A DNA stretch of 64,000 bases. Source: Asanoa hainanensis (GTDB taxonomy: Bacteria > Actinomycetota > Actinomycetes > Mycobacteriales > Micromonosporaceae). Under the pieces are notes generated by a model, which saw only the letters and a program-made list of their open reading frames with translations, was not told the DNA's origin and ran no database searches. The stretch lies in contig NZ_FZPH01000005.1 in the NCBI RefSeq assembly GCF_900188485.1, positions 372,001-436,000 on the forward strand, in the 5' to 3' direction. This document shows positions 1-8,972 of this stretch, one piece after another. Each line of letters opens with the position of its first letter. The stretch's first letter is position 1. Both the position numbers and the translations under genes were made by a program.

Positions 1-279
1 GACTCCGGCCTGGTCGACGTGACCATGACCGAGATGGCGGTACGCAGCGTCTATCCGACGGCCGACGCGTACTGGGACTGGATGCTCTCCGCGGGCTCCC
101 GCCGCCAGCTCGAGCGGATCCCGCCGGACCGCGAGCCGGAGGCCCGGGCCGCGCTGGCCGACGTGCTGGACCGGCACCTGCGCCAGCCGGACGGCGGCTA
201 TGCCAAGGAGTCGGGCATGCGGATCACGGTCGCCCGAACACCGAGTCCAGATAGCCGTCGAGTGCCCCGAGCGCGGTAG
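1..279 (+). CDS. C-terminal part of a probable SAM-dependent methyltransferase
   Basis: The reading frame is open from the first base, so the gene starts outside the window and only about 92 C-terminal residues are visible. The tail (EMAVRSVYPTADAYWDWMLS, then an Arg/Glu-rich helix and a final MRITVART strand) resembles the end of actinobacterial class I methyltransferases, but the SAM-binding motifs are outside the window, so the assignment is tentative. The 3' end overlaps the convergent TetR gene by 56 bases; the last residues (about 70 onward) may be unconserved extension. Confidence 0.5.
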   Translation, partial: DSGLVDVTMTEMAVRSVYPTADAYWDWMLSAGSRRQLERIPPDREPEARAALADVLDRHLRQPDGGYAKESGMRITVARTPSPDSRRVPRAR

Positions 280-784
280 CCGCCGAGTACGTGTCCGTGA
301 GCAGGTAGAGCGCGAGCCCTTCGACCAGCGCCAGCAGGGTGGTCGCGGCCGGCTCCGGCATCATCGTGGCGAAGAAGTCGCGCAGTCCCTCCGAGCCGCG
401 TCGCTGCACCTCGGCGACGTGGGGCCGAGTAGCCGCGTACGCGAAGAAGGCCAGCCCGACCCGGCCGTCGGCCCGCCGCTGCTCGTCGAGCGGCAGGAGC
501 TGGGTCGCCATCGCCCTGATCAGGTCCCGCGGCGCCGGCGACGGGCCCAGCGCGTTGACCGCCGCCTCCATCCGCTCCCCGATGTGGCCGCTCACCACTT
601 CGAGGGCGAACAGCATCATCTCGTCCTTGGTGCCGAAGTAGTGCTGCACCAGGCCGGTGGTCGCGCCGGCCTCGGCCGCCACGTGGCGCAGGCTGACCGC
701 TTCGAGGCCACGCTCCGCCGCGACCCGCATCAACGCGTCGGCGATCAGCGTGCGCCGCTCGGTGGGGTCGACCCGCTTCGGCAT
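224..784 (-). CDS. TetR-family transcriptional regulator
   Basis: A 186-residue protein of normal TetR length. Residues 8-55 form the three-helix DNA-binding domain, with the typical helix-turn-helix core VSLRHVAAEAGATTGLVQHY followed by FGTKDEM. The rest is a helical ligand-binding and dimerisation domain. It is transcribed divergently from the adjacent ABC exporter, separated by about 65 bases, the classical arrangement of a repressor controlling an efflux pump whose substrate is also the inducer. The inducer cannot be read from the sequence. Confidence 0.9.
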   Translation of the reverse strand: MPKRVDPTERRTLIADALMRVAAERGLEAVSLRHVAAEAGATTGLVQHYFGTKDEMMLFALEVVSGHIGERMEAAVNALGPSPAPRDLIRAMATQLLPLDEQRRADGRVGLAFFAYAATRPHVAEVQRRGSEGLRDFFATMMPEPAATTLLALVEGLALYLLTDTYSAATALGALDGYLDSVFGRP

Positions 785-812
785 GCGGCCATGCTTTCAC
801 ATTGCATTCGTA

Positions 813-841
813 TTGACGCGAAGGTCGGCCGCGTTTTACAT
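813..841 (+). promoter_or_regulatory. Probable promoter of the drug-type ABC exporter
   Basis: TTGACG (813-818) and TTACAT (836-841) lie 17 bases apart, a good match to a sigma-70-type promoter in an AT-richer pocket. The predicted transcription start falls at or a few bases before the start codon, so the message is probably leaderless; no Shine-Dalgarno is present before 852. Confidence 0.5.
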
Positions 842-855
842 TACAGTCGTGATGT
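838..855. promoter_or_regulatory. Candidate TetR operator
   Basis: An imperfect palindrome, ACATTAC-AGTC-GTGATGT, whose 7-base arms match at six positions. It overlaps the -10 element and the start codon of the ABC exporter gene and faces the divergent TetR gene, where a repressor site is expected. Binding is inferred. Confidence 0.45.
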
Positions 856-1793
856 CAAAGCTTGCGATCGAGGCGTACGGCCTGGTCAAGCGCTATGGGG
901 AGGTCACCGCCCTGGACGGGGTGGACCTCGCGGTCCGGACCGGCACGGTGATCGGCGTGCTCGGCCCGAACGGTGCCGGCAAGACGACCGCGGTGCGGAT
1001 CCTGGCCACCCTGCTGCGCCCCGACGCGGGCACGGCGGCCGTGCTCGGCCACGACGTCACCACGGCCGGCCACCAAGCGCGGCAACTGATCGGCGTGGCC
1101 GGGCAGCACGCCTCGGTCGACGAGGACCTGACCGGCCGGCAGAACCTGCGCCTGGTCGGCCGGCTGCTCACCTACTCCCGCAAGGACGCGGCGGCCCGGG
1201 CGACCACGCTGCTCGCCGAGTTCGGCCTCACCGACGCCGCCGACCGGGCGGTCAAGACGTACTCGGGCGGCATGCGGCGCCGGCTCGACCTCGCCGCGAG
1301 CCTGGTCAACCGGCCCCGGGTGGTGTTCCTCGACGAGCCGACCACCGGGCTCGACCCGGTCGCCCGGGGCGCGCTCTGGGACCGCATCCGCGCGCTGGTG
1401 GCCGAGGGCACGACGGTGCTGCTCACCACGCAGTACCTGGAGGAGGCCGACGCGCTGGCCGACGAGATCGTGGTGATCGACCACGGCCGGGTGGCCGCCC
1501 AGGACACCCCCACCGCGCTCAAGCGCCGGCTCGGCAGCCAGACGCTCGACCTGCGGCTGGCCGACCCGGCCCGGGCCGACGAGGCCGCCGCGCTGGTCGC
1601 CGCCGTCGTCGGCACGGCGCCGGCCCGGGTCGGCGAGCGGCTCAGCGTCCCGGTCACCGACGGCGCGATGATGCCGGCCGTGGTGCGCCGCTTGGACGAC
1701 GCGGGCGCCGAGATCGCCGAGATCGCCCTGCACCTGCCGAGCCTCGACGACGTGTTCCGCGCGTTGACGACGACGAAGGAGTTGACCGCATGA
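852..1793 (+). CDS. ABC transporter ATP-binding protein, daunorubicin-resistance type
   Basis: A 313-residue DrrA-like ATPase. It shows Walker A GPNGAGKTT (residues 38-46), the ABC signature YSGGM, Walker B VVFLDEPTTGLD and a switch-region QYLEEA, followed by the roughly 80-residue C-terminal extension usual in DrrA proteins. With the permease whose start overlaps its stop (ATGA) it should form a homodimeric-ATPase exporter, probably for a lipophilic compound. The ATG at 852 is chosen because MSKLAIEAYGLVKRYG begins the ABC domain directly; a GTG lies one codon upstream. Confidence 0.93.
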   Translation: MSKLAIEAYGLVKRYGEVTALDGVDLAVRTGTVIGVLGPNGAGKTTAVRILATLLRPDAGTAAVLGHDVTTAGHQARQLIGVAGQHASVDEDLTGRQNLRLVGRLLTYSRKDAAARATTLLAEFGLTDAADRAVKTYSGGMRRRLDLAASLVNRPRVVFLDEPTTGLDPVARGALWDRIRALVAEGTTVLLTTQYLEEADALADEIVVIDHGRVAAQDTPTALKRRLGSQTLDLRLADPARADEAAALVAAVVGTAPARVGERLSVPVTDGAMMPAVVRRLDDAGAEIAEIALHLPSLDDVFRALTTTKELTA

Positions 1794-2545
1794 CCCAGTG
1801 CCTGACCCTGACCTGGCGCGGCATCGTCAAACTCCGAAGGCACCCCGCGTCGCTGGCCGACGTGGTGTTCGGGCCCGCCATCTTCCTCGTGCTGTTCGTC
1901 TACGTGTTCGGTGGCGCGATCTCCGGCAGCACCCGCGAGTACCTCCAGTTCGTGCTGCCCGGCATGCTCGGCCTGATGACGCTGCTGGCGACGATGGGCG
2001 TCGGCACGGCGCTCAACCAGGACATCGAGAAGGGCGTCTTCGACCGGATCCGCAGCCTGCCGACCCCGCGGATCGCCCCGCTGGTCGGCGCGATCGGCGC
2101 CGACGTCGTACGCCAGGTGATCGCGATCGTCGCCCTGCTCGGTTTCGGCCTCGCACTCGGCTTCCGCTTCAGCACCGGTCCCCTGCCCGTGCTCGCGGCC
2201 TGCGCCCTGGCGCTCGGCTTCGCGCTGGCGCTGTCGTGGGTCTGGGTGCTGCTCGGCCTGTCGCTGCCCAACGCCCAGGCGGTGCAGGGCCTGGGCGCGG
2301 TGATCATCTTCCCGCTCTCGTTCGCCAGCAACATCTTCGTGCCGACCGACACGATGCCGGGCTGGCTGGCGGCGTTCGTCCAGGTCAACCCGGTGCGGCA
2401 CCTGATGGACGCGCTGCGCGGGCTGATGCTCGGAGGTCCGGTCGCCCAGCCGGTGCTGATCACCCTGGCGTGGATGGTCGGCTTCGTCGCGGTGTTCGCG
2501 CCGCTGGCGCTGGCCGCCTACCGCAGGCGCAGCCTGACCTCCTGA
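1790..2545 (+). CDS. ABC-2 type permease (DrrB-like)
   Basis: A 251-residue integral membrane protein with about six hydrophobic segments and the ABC-2 signature region NPVRHLMDALRGLMLGGP before the last segment. It overlaps the ATPase gene by four bases, so the two are translationally coupled. It forms the membrane channel of the exporter. The 3' end overlaps the convergent acetyltransferase gene by 28 bases. Confidence 0.9.
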   Translation: MTQCLTLTWRGIVKLRRHPASLADVVFGPAIFLVLFVYVFGGAISGSTREYLQFVLPGMLGLMTLLATMGVGTALNQDIEKGVFDRIRSLPTPRIAPLVGAIGADVVRQVIAIVALLGFGLALGFRFSTGPLPVLAACALALGFALALSWVWVLLGLSLPNAQAVQGLGAVIIFPLSFASNIFVPTDTMPGWLAAFVQVNPVRHLMDALRGLMLGGPVAQPVLITLAWMVGFVAVFAPLALAAYRRRSLTS

Positions 2546-2949
2546 GCGCCGTGCACCTCGTAGCGCTCGACCTCGACGTACCCCTGCTGCTCGGCGAAGC
2601 GCAGGCCGTCGACGTTGGCCGCCAGCACCAGCGTCTCGATCTCCGCTGGACCAAGCTCCCTGGCCGCGGCGAGCGCACGCGAGTGGATCAGCGTGCCGAA
2701 CCCGCGGCCCCGGTGGGCGGGCAGCACCCGGGCGATGACGGTGGCGACACCGTCGTCGCCCGGCGGCCGGACGGTCGAGTTGCCGACCGCCACCCGGTCC
2801 AGGTAGGCCACCTCTAAAAGATTCCGGCCGGCCCGCTCGGTCACCTCGGGCAGCGAGAGCGGCCAGGGCGGGACGACGACGTTGTGGATCAGGCGCCAAT
2901 CCTCCAGCGCCGGGTCGTCAGCGGGCGAAACGAACCGGAGCTCAGTCAC
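2518..2949 (-). CDS. GNAT-family N-acetyltransferase
   Basis: A 143-residue protein with the GNAT acetyl-CoA binding motif A: ARVLPAHRGRGFGTLIHSRA (R/Q-x-x-G-x-G/A), followed by the helix and the N-x-x-G-L-x-F-x-x-x-Q-G-Y motif B. The acceptor substrate is unknown. The start overlaps the stop of the upstream radical SAM gene by eight bases, so both are probably on one transcript, but a functional link is not evident. Confidence 0.85.
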   Translation of the reverse strand: MTELRFVSPADDPALEDWRLIHNVVVPPWPLSLPEVTERAGRNLLEVAYLDRVAVGNSTVRPPGDDGVATVIARVLPAHRGRGFGTLIHSRALAAARELGPAEIETLVLAANVDGLRFAEQQGYVEVERYEVHGAQEVRLRLR

Positions 2950-4879
2950 GACCGCTGCCGACCGGCGTCAGCGGCAGCAGCTTGCGACCCGTGGGGCCGA
3001 TCTGGATCTCGGTGTCCATGGACGGGCAGACGCCGCAGTCGAAGCACGGGGTCCAGCGGCAGTCGTCCTGCTCGAACTCGCTCATCGAGTCCTGCCAGTC
3101 CTGCCAGAGCCAGTCCTTGTCGAGCCCGGAGTCGAGGTGGTCCCAGGGCAGCACCTCGAGCTCGTCGCGCTCGCGGGTGGTGAACCAGTCGAGGTCGAGG
3201 CCGAACCCGGGCAGCACCTCGCCGGCCGCGGTGACCCAGCGCTGGTAGGAGAAGTGCTCCGACCAGCCGTCGAAGCGGCCGCCCTCTTCCCAGACGCGGC
3301 GGATGACCGCGCCGACCCGGCGGTCGCCGCGGGACAGCAGGCCTTCGATCAGCGACGGCTGGCCGTCGTGGTAGCGGAAGCCGATCGCCCGGCCCAGCGA
3401 CCGGTCGCTGTTGATCTCCTGCTTGAGCAGCTTGAGCCGGTTGTCGATCACCTCGGGCGTCGACATCGAGGCCCACTGGAACGGCGTGTGCGGCTTGGGC
3501 ACGAACCCGCCGATGGAGACCGTGCACCGGATGTCCTTGGAACCGGTGGCCGCGCGACCAGCCTTGATCACCTCGTGGGCGAGGCGGGCGATCTGGAGCA
3601 CGTCCTCGTCGGTCTCGGTGGGCAGCCCGCACATGAAGTAGAGCTTCACCTGGCGCCAGCCGTTGGTGTACGCGGTGACCACGGTGCGGATGAGGTCTTC
3701 CTCCGACACCATCTTGTTGATCACCTTGCGAATGCGCTCGGAGCCACCCTCGGGCGCGAAGGTCAGACCGGTCCGCCGGCCGTTGCGCGACAGCTCCTGG
3801 GCGAGCTCGATGTTGAACGCGTCGACCCGGGTGGACGGCAGCGACAGCGAGACGTTGGTGCCTTCATATTGCTCGGCCAGCCCGGAGCAGATGTCACCGA
3901 TCTCGGAGTGGTCGGCGCTCGACAGCGACAGCAGGCCGACCTCGGAGAAGCCCGAGAACTCCAGGCCCTCCTTGACCATCTGGCCGACCGTGGTGATCGA
4001 CCGCTCGCGTACCGGCCGGGTGATCATGCCCGCCTGGCAGAACCGGCAGCCGCGCGTGCAGCCCCGGAAGATCTCCACGGCGTAGCGCTCGTGCACGCTC
4101 TCGGCCAGCGGCACGAGGGGCTTCTTCGGGTACGGCCACTGGTCGAGATCCATCGTGGTGCGCTTGTGCACCCGGAACGGGACGCCGGCCCGGTTCGGCA
4201 CGACCCGCTGGATCCGCCCGTCGGGCAGGTAGTCGACGTCGTAGAAGCGCGGCACGTAGACGCTCTCGGTCTTGGCCAGCCGCAGCAGCAGCTCGTCGCG
4301 ACCGCCCGGGGAGCCCTCTTCCTTCCAGGCCCGGACCAGCGCGGTGACCTCGAGGACCGCCTCCTCGCCGTCGCCGAGCACGGCCGCGTCGAGGAAGTCG
4401 GCGATCGGCTCGGGGTTGAACGCGGCGTGCCCGCCGGCCAGCACGATCGGGTCCTCGTCGGTGCGGTCGCGCGCCAGCAGCGGGATGCCGGCCAGGTCGA
4501 GCGCGGTCAGCAGGTTCGTGTAGCCGAGCTCCGTGGCGAAGGAGACGCCGAGTAGGTCGAAGGCGCGGACCGGGCGGTGCGCGTCGACCGTGAACTGCGG
4601 GACCCCGTGCTCGCGCATCAGCGCCTCGAGGTCCGGCCAGACCGCGTACGTGCGCTCGGCCAGGACGTCGGGCTGCTCGTTGAGCACCTCGTAGAGGATC
4701 TGCACGCCCTGGTTGGGCACGCCCACCTCGTACGCGTCGGGGTACATCAGGGCCCAGCGCACGGTGGTGGTGTCCCACTCCTTGCGCACCCCGCCCAGCT
4801 CGCCGCCGACGTACTGGATCGGCTTGCTGACCCGCGGCAGCAGCTCTTCGAGCCGCGGCCACACGGTTGCGACGGTCAT
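2942..4879 (-). CDS. TIGR03960-type B12-binding-like radical SAM protein
   Basis: A 645-residue radical SAM enzyme with an N-terminal cobalamin-binding-like Rossmann region (roughly 40-220) and the cluster motif CTRGCRFC near residue 280. The C-terminal part ends in a cysteine-rich tail (CRWTPCFDCGVC). This is the actinobacterial TIGR03960 family; in many bacteria it sits with a TIGR03936 partner that is not next to it here. The reaction is not established. The ATG at 4879 is chosen because it is preceded by GGAGGGG at the right spacing; an in-frame start seven codons earlier has none. Confidence 0.88.
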   Translation of the reverse strand: MTVATVWPRLEELLPRVSKPIQYVGGELGGVRKEWDTTTVRWALMYPDAYEVGVPNQGVQILYEVLNEQPDVLAERTYAVWPDLEALMREHGVPQFTVDAHRPVRAFDLLGVSFATELGYTNLLTALDLAGIPLLARDRTDEDPIVLAGGHAAFNPEPIADFLDAAVLGDGEEAVLEVTALVRAWKEEGSPGGRDELLLRLAKTESVYVPRFYDVDYLPDGRIQRVVPNRAGVPFRVHKRTTMDLDQWPYPKKPLVPLAESVHERYAVEIFRGCTRGCRFCQAGMITRPVRERSITTVGQMVKEGLEFSGFSEVGLLSLSSADHSEIGDICSGLAEQYEGTNVSLSLPSTRVDAFNIELAQELSRNGRRTGLTFAPEGGSERIRKVINKMVSEEDLIRTVVTAYTNGWRQVKLYFMCGLPTETDEDVLQIARLAHEVIKAGRAATGSKDIRCTVSIGGFVPKPHTPFQWASMSTPEVIDNRLKLLKQEINSDRSLGRAIGFRYHDGQPSLIEGLLSRGDRRVGAVIRRVWEEGGRFDGWSEHFSYQRWVTAAGEVLPGFGLDLDWFTTRERDELEVLPWDHLDSGLDKDWLWQDWQDSMSEFEQDDCRWTPCFDCGVCPSMDTEIQIGPTGRKLLPLTPVGSGRD

Positions 4880-4990
4880 AGACCCCTCCTTCAATCCCAA
4901 TCCACCAGGGTACGCGGCGCCGGTTGCCTGGTTTTTGCCGCGTTAGGTGGCCGAGTTGAACGAGTTCAAGATCGGCGTAACATCGACGGC

Positions 4991-6004
4991 GTGACCACCC
5001 TCAGCGTGGCCGACCGGCTGTCGGCCTGGCGTTACGCGTTCGCCACCACCAACCCGCCCGAGCAGGGCGTCGTCGACTCGGTCACCCGCTGGCTGGTCGT
5101 CACCCGGGCCGGCGTACTCCCGATGACCTTCGTTTCGGGTCTGATCGCGGTCCTGCTCGCGGCCGTCGCCGTCGTCCCGGTCGACTGGCTCAACATCGCG
5201 CTGGCCGTGGTCGGGATCGTCGTCGCGCACCTGGCCAACAACCTGATGAACGACCTGACCGACACCGACATCGGCAACGACACCGCCGATTACCCCCGGG
5301 CGCTCTACGCGCCGCACCCGATCCTCGCCGGCCTGGTCACCCGCCGGCAGCTGCTCGTCGGCATCCTGCTCTGCCAGGTGATCGACCTGGCCATCATGAT
5401 CACGTTGATCGTGCGGCAGGACTGGTGGGTCGCCGCGTTCGCGCTCGGTGGGCTGTTCCTCTCGTGGGCCTACACCGCGCCGCCGCTGCGGCTCAAGAAG
5501 GTCGGCCTGGGCGAGGCGGACGTGCTGGTCACCTGGGGTCCGCTGATGGTCGGCGGGGTCTACTACGCCGGCACCGGCACGCTGCCCTGGGCCGTCGTGG
5601 TCACCGCTTTCGTCTACGCGCTGCTGCCGACCACCGTGCTGATGGGCAAGCACATCGACAAGCTGCCGTACGACGCTGCTGGTGGGACGCGGACGCTGCC
5701 GGTGCTGCTCGGCGAGCCGCTGGCCAAGGCGGCCACGGTCGGGATGATGCTGCTCTACTACGTCGGGGTCGTGGTCCTGGTCGCCGTCGGTGAGCTGCCC
5801 TGGCCGGCCCTGCTCACGCTGGGCGGGCTGCCGACGCTGGTCTGGGTGTGGCGGCGGTTCCGCGAGCCGAAGCCGGTGGACCCGCCGCCCAACAACCCGG
5901 TCTGGCCACTGTGGTGGGCACCGCTGGCGTTCATCCACACCCGGCGGGCCGGCGCGCTGCTGATCGTCGGCCTGGCGGCCTGGGCTGTCTACCAGGCGTT
6001 TTAG
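4991..6004 (+). CDS. UbiA-family prenyltransferase
   Basis: A 337-residue membrane protein with eight or nine hydrophobic segments. The first aspartate-rich motif is NDLTDTDIGND (about residues 88-98) and the second is the KHIDKLPYDAAGGTRTLPV region, which is closest to MenA-like members (D-x-x-x-D and TLPVLLG). Such enzymes transfer a polyprenyl chain to an aromatic or quinone precursor. The acceptor is unknown; no menaquinone gene is adjacent. GTG at 4991 begins the conserved protein; there is no strong Shine-Dalgarno. Confidence 0.85.
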   Translation: MTTLSVADRLSAWRYAFATTNPPEQGVVDSVTRWLVVTRAGVLPMTFVSGLIAVLLAAVAVVPVDWLNIALAVVGIVVAHLANNLMNDLTDTDIGNDTADYPRALYAPHPILAGLVTRRQLLVGILLCQVIDLAIMITLIVRQDWWVAAFALGGLFLSWAYTAPPLRLKKVGLGEADVLVTWGPLMVGGVYYAGTGTLPWAVVVTAFVYALLPTTVLMGKHIDKLPYDAAGGTRTLPVLLGEPLAKAATVGMMLLYYVGVVVLVAVGELPWPALLTLGGLPTLVWVWRRFREPKPVDPPPNNPVWPLWWAPLAFIHTRRAGALLIVGLAAWAVYQAF

Positions 6005-6396
6005 TGGCGCGGCCCGAGCAGGTCCCACTTGTTGCCGGCCACGTCCTCGAAGACGACGACGGAGCCGTAGACCTCGTGCCGTGGCTCGCCGTGGAAGGTG
6101 ACACCCGCTTCGCGCATCCGGGCGTACGCGGCGTCGAATTCGTCGACGCGCAGGAAGAAGCCGACGCGCCCGGCCAGCTGGTTGCCGACCGCCTTTTTCT
6201 GGTCCGCGCCGTCGGCCTCGGCGAGCAGCAGGCCGGTCGCCGCGCCCGGCGGGCGGACCACGACCCAGCGCTTCGGCCGGCCGTCGTTCGTGGTCGACGG
6301 GCTGTCCTCGACGAGGTCGAATCCGAGGGCGTCGACGAAGAAGCCGATCGCCTCGTCGTAGTCGTCGACGACCACCGCGGCAAGTTCGATGTGCAT
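6001..6396 (-). CDS. VOC-family (glyoxalase/bleomycin resistance-like) protein
   Basis: A 131-residue vicinal-oxygen-chelate protein: two beta-alpha-beta-beta-beta units, starting MHIELAAVVVDDYDEAIGFF and ending SVVVFEDVAGNKWDLLGPR. The likely metal ligands include His2 and the Glu of VVVFEDVAGN. Substrate unknown. It converges on the prenyltransferase gene and the two stop codons overlap. The open frame extends far upstream, but only this part is VOC-like, hence the ATG at 6396. Confidence 0.85.
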   Translation of the reverse strand: MHIELAAVVVDDYDEAIGFFVDALGFDLVEDSPSTTNDGRPKRWVVVRPPGAATGLLLAEADGADQKKAVGNQLAGRVGFFLRVDEFDAAYARMREAGVTFHGEPRHEVYGSVVVFEDVAGNKWDLLGPRH

Positions 6397-6456
6397 GGTG
6401 GGGAAGACTAGCCCGGCTCGTCTAACCTCGGGTCGGGCTGGGAGAGGAGCGCCGCG

Positions 6457-7473
6457 ATGGCGGAGGAGGAGCGGGAGCGTCAGGACGACGCGACCGAGCC
6501 GGGCGAGCCGCGCTGGAGCGGTGCCGCGCCGGTGCCACCGCCGGCCCCGAAGCGCAAGCGCTGGCTCGAGGACGAGTCGGTCTTCCCGCCACCACCGCCG
6601 CCGCCGGCCGAGAAGCGCGATCCCACGCTGAGCCTGCCCACGTCCTACGAGCCGGACACCCCGGTGGATCCGTGGGGCGACGTCGACCCGCTGCCGTCGT
6701 ACCCGGTGGATCTCTCTTATCCGCCGACGCGGGTGGAGCCCCCGGTGCCACCGCCGGTTCCGCACGCACCGCCGCCGGTCTCGCACGTGCCTCCCCCGTT
6801 GCCGGTTCCTGTGCCGCCGGTCCAGGTGCGTAAGGCGCGCAAGGCGAAGCGGCCCGAGCCGGCCGGCCCGCCCCCGGGCTGGCGGCCTCCGCCCGGCTAC
6901 GTCGCGGTGCCCGTCCGCCGGCGCCGTCGCTGGCCCTGGTTCGCGTTGCTCTCGCTGCTCTGCTGCTGCGGCTGCCCGGCGTGGTTCGGCCAGCCGATCT
7001 TCGCGCAGTACCCGGCCGAGTCGGTGACGCCCAGCGTGGTCGGCGGCCTGACGCTGCGGGACGACGCGCAGAGCCGCACCACCACGAAGCGCCTGACGGA
7101 CGAGCTCAACAAGGCGTACCTGTGGAAGGAGTCGACGTTCGCCGGCGTATATGTGGACGGTGACAACAAACGCGCCACCGTGTACGGCACGACGGGCTTC
7201 CACCTCTCCCCCGACGGCGACGTGGTCGACGAGATCACCCGCGTGACCAGTTCCTACCGCCTCCGCGACGTGCGCACGGTCGACGCCACCGATCGCGGCG
7301 AGAGCCGACGCTGCGGTGTCGGCGTCGACAACGGAGCCGACGTCGTCGTCTGTTCGTGGGCCGACCACGGCAGCCTCGGCACGGGCGTGTTCACCCGGCT
7401 CGGCATCGACGACAGCAACGCGCGGCTGAGTCAACTACGCGACACGATCGTGACCCGCAAATCGGCGGGTTGA
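6457..7473 (+). CDS. Membrane-anchored protein with proline-rich cytoplasmic region
   Basis: 338 residues of unrecognised family. Residues 1-150 are charged and extremely proline-rich (runs of PPPPPPP, PPVPPPV), ending in a basic stretch RRRRR. One transmembrane segment follows (about 152-170, WFALLSLLCCCGC, with three adjacent cysteines that could be acylated). The remaining 160 residues should lie outside the cell and contain a small folded domain with two cysteines that could pair. Proline-rich N-termini of this sort occur in actinobacterial membrane proteins as disordered linkers. Function unknown. Confidence 0.75.
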   Translation: MAEEERERQDDATEPGEPRWSGAAPVPPPAPKRKRWLEDESVFPPPPPPPAEKRDPTLSLPTSYEPDTPVDPWGDVDPLPSYPVDLSYPPTRVEPPVPPPVPHAPPPVSHVPPPLPVPVPPVQVRKARKAKRPEPAGPPPGWRPPPGYVAVPVRRRRRWPWFALLSLLCCCGCPAWFGQPIFAQYPAESVTPSVVGGLTLRDDAQSRTTTKRLTDELNKAYLWKESTFAGVYVDGDNKRATVYGTTGFHLSPDGDVVDEITRVTSSYRLRDVRTVDATDRGESRRCGVGVDNGADVVVCSWADHGSLGTGVFTRLGIDDSNARLSQLRDTIVTRKSAG

Positions 7474-7502
7474 ATCAGCCGTTAGAGGGGCACAATGATC
7501 GG

Positions 7503-8972
7503 ATGATCCGTCGGTGGTTGTTCGCCGATCAATTGGGGCCACACTTCCTGGACGCGCCCCGACAACCGGTGCTGCTCGTCGAGTCGAAGGCCGTCTTCCG
7601 GCGCCGGGCGTTCCACCGACAAAAGGCCCACCTCGTCCTTTCCGCTCTGCGGCACCGCGCGGCCGAGCTCGGCGACCAGGCCATCTACCTCCGCACGGAG
7701 ACCTACGGCGAAGCGCTACGCAAGGTCAGCGGCGAGCCACTCGACGTATGCCATCCGACCTCTCGCCGGGCTCTCTCGTTCGTGCAGGACCTCGACGGGG
7801 TGACGGTGCTGCCGCCGCGCGGCTTCGCCACCGACCCGGCGTCGTTCGTGACGTGGGCCGACGGCCGCCACGGCCGACTACGCATGGAGGACTTCTACCG
7901 CGACGCCCGCCGCCGCCTGGACGTGCTGATGGACGGCGACACGCCGGCCGGCGGCAAGTGGAACCTCGACGCGGAGAACCGCCAGCCCCCGCCGGCATCG
8001 GGCGTGCCGGCAGCGCCGCCGCCGATGCCGGTCGAAGACGAGATCGACGAGGGCGTACGGCGTGACCTGGACCGCTGGGAGCGCGAAGGCATCCGCTTCG
8101 TCGGGCGCGACGGCCCGCGCCTCTTCCCGGCGACGCGCCGCGAGGCCCTGGCCCGCCTGCGCCACTTCGTGGAACACCGACTACCGGCGTTCGGCCCGTA
8201 CGAGGACGCGATGCTGGCCGACGACCCCTGGATGGCCCACAGCCTCCTGTCGGCGCCGCTGAACCTAGGCTTGATCGACCCGCTGGACGCGGTGCACCGG
8301 GCGGAAGCGGCCTACCGCTCGGGCGCGGCGCCGCTGTCCTCGGTGGAAGGCTTCGTCCGCCAGTTGATCGGCTGGCGCGACTACATCTGGCACCTCTACT
8401 GGTACTTCGGCTCGGGCTACGCGGCCACCGACGGCCTGCGCGCCACCCGCCACGTCCCGGTGTGGTTCCGCGACCTGGACGCCGACGAGCTGGAGGCCCG
8501 CTGCCTGTCGGACGTGCTGGCCGGGGTCCGCGACCGGGGCTGGGTGCACCACATCCCCCGCCTGATGGTCCTGGGAAACTACGCGCTGCAACGGGGCTGG
8601 CGCCCGGCGGAGATCGTCGACTGGTTCCACCGCAGCTTCGTCGACGGCTACGAGTGGGTGATGACGGCGAACGTCATCGGCATGAGCCAGTACGCGGATC
8701 TTGGGGCGATGACCACGAAGCCGTACGCGGCCGGCGGCGCGTACATCAACCGGATGAGCGACTACTGCCGGGGTTGCCGCTACGACCCGCGATCACGACT
8801 GGGCGTCAACGCGTGCCCGTACACGGCCGGCTATTGGTCGTTCCTGGACCGCAACCGAGGCCGCCTGCTCGGCAACGCGCGCATCGGCCAGGCGATGCGC
8901 CAACTGGATCGGCTCGAGGACCTGGGCGCGGTCCGCGACCAGGAACGCGACCGAGGAGACCGCGCCCCGTGA
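7503..8972 (+). CDS. Iron-sulfur bacterial cryptochrome/(6-4) photolyase (FeS-BCP family)
   Basis: 489 residues of the PhrB/FeS-BCP photolyase family: N-terminal Rossmann domain starting [13 protein letters not shown], then the FAD-binding helical domain with [20 protein letters not shown] and [22 protein letters not shown]. Cysteines 334, 422, 425 and 438 have the 88/3/13 spacing of the four [4Fe-4S] ligands of Agrobacterium PhrB. It should repair UV (6-4) photoproducts or act as a blue-light receptor. The start at 7503 fits the family N-terminus and has GAGGGG upstream. The stop overlaps the next gene by four bases. Confidence 0.92.
   Translation: MIRRWLFADQLGPHFLDAPRQPVLLVESKAVFRRRAFHRQKAHLVLSALRHRAAELGDQAIYLRTETYGEALRKVSGEPLDVCHPTSRRALSFVQDLDGVTVLPPRGFATDPASFVTWADGRHGRLRMEDFYRDARRRLDVLMDGDTPAGGKWNLDAENRQPPPASGVPAAPPPMPVEDEIDEGVRRDLDRWEREGIRFVGRDGPRLFPATRREALARLRHFVEHRLPAFGPYEDAMLADDPWMAHSLLSAPLNLGLIDPLDAVHRAEAAYRSGAAPLSSVEGFVRQLIGWRDYIWHLYWYFGSGYAATDGLRATRHVPVWFRDLDADELEARCLSDVLAGVRDRGWVHHIPRLMVLGNYALQRGWRPAEIVDWFHRSFVDGYEWVMTANVIGMSQYADLGAMTTKPYAAGGAYINRMSDYCRGCRYDPRSRLGVNACPYTAGYWSFLDRNRGRLLGNARIGQAMRQLDRLEDLGAVRDQERDRGDRAP

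Noticed and set aside
200-2545. A 781-residue frame including the exporter permease
   Set aside because: The first 530 residues are shadows of the TetR and ATPase genes; the permease starts at 1790.
6001-7434. A 477-residue frame containing the VOC protein
   Set aside because: The first 345 residues are Arg/Gly-rich complement of the proline-rich membrane protein; only the last 131 are VOC.
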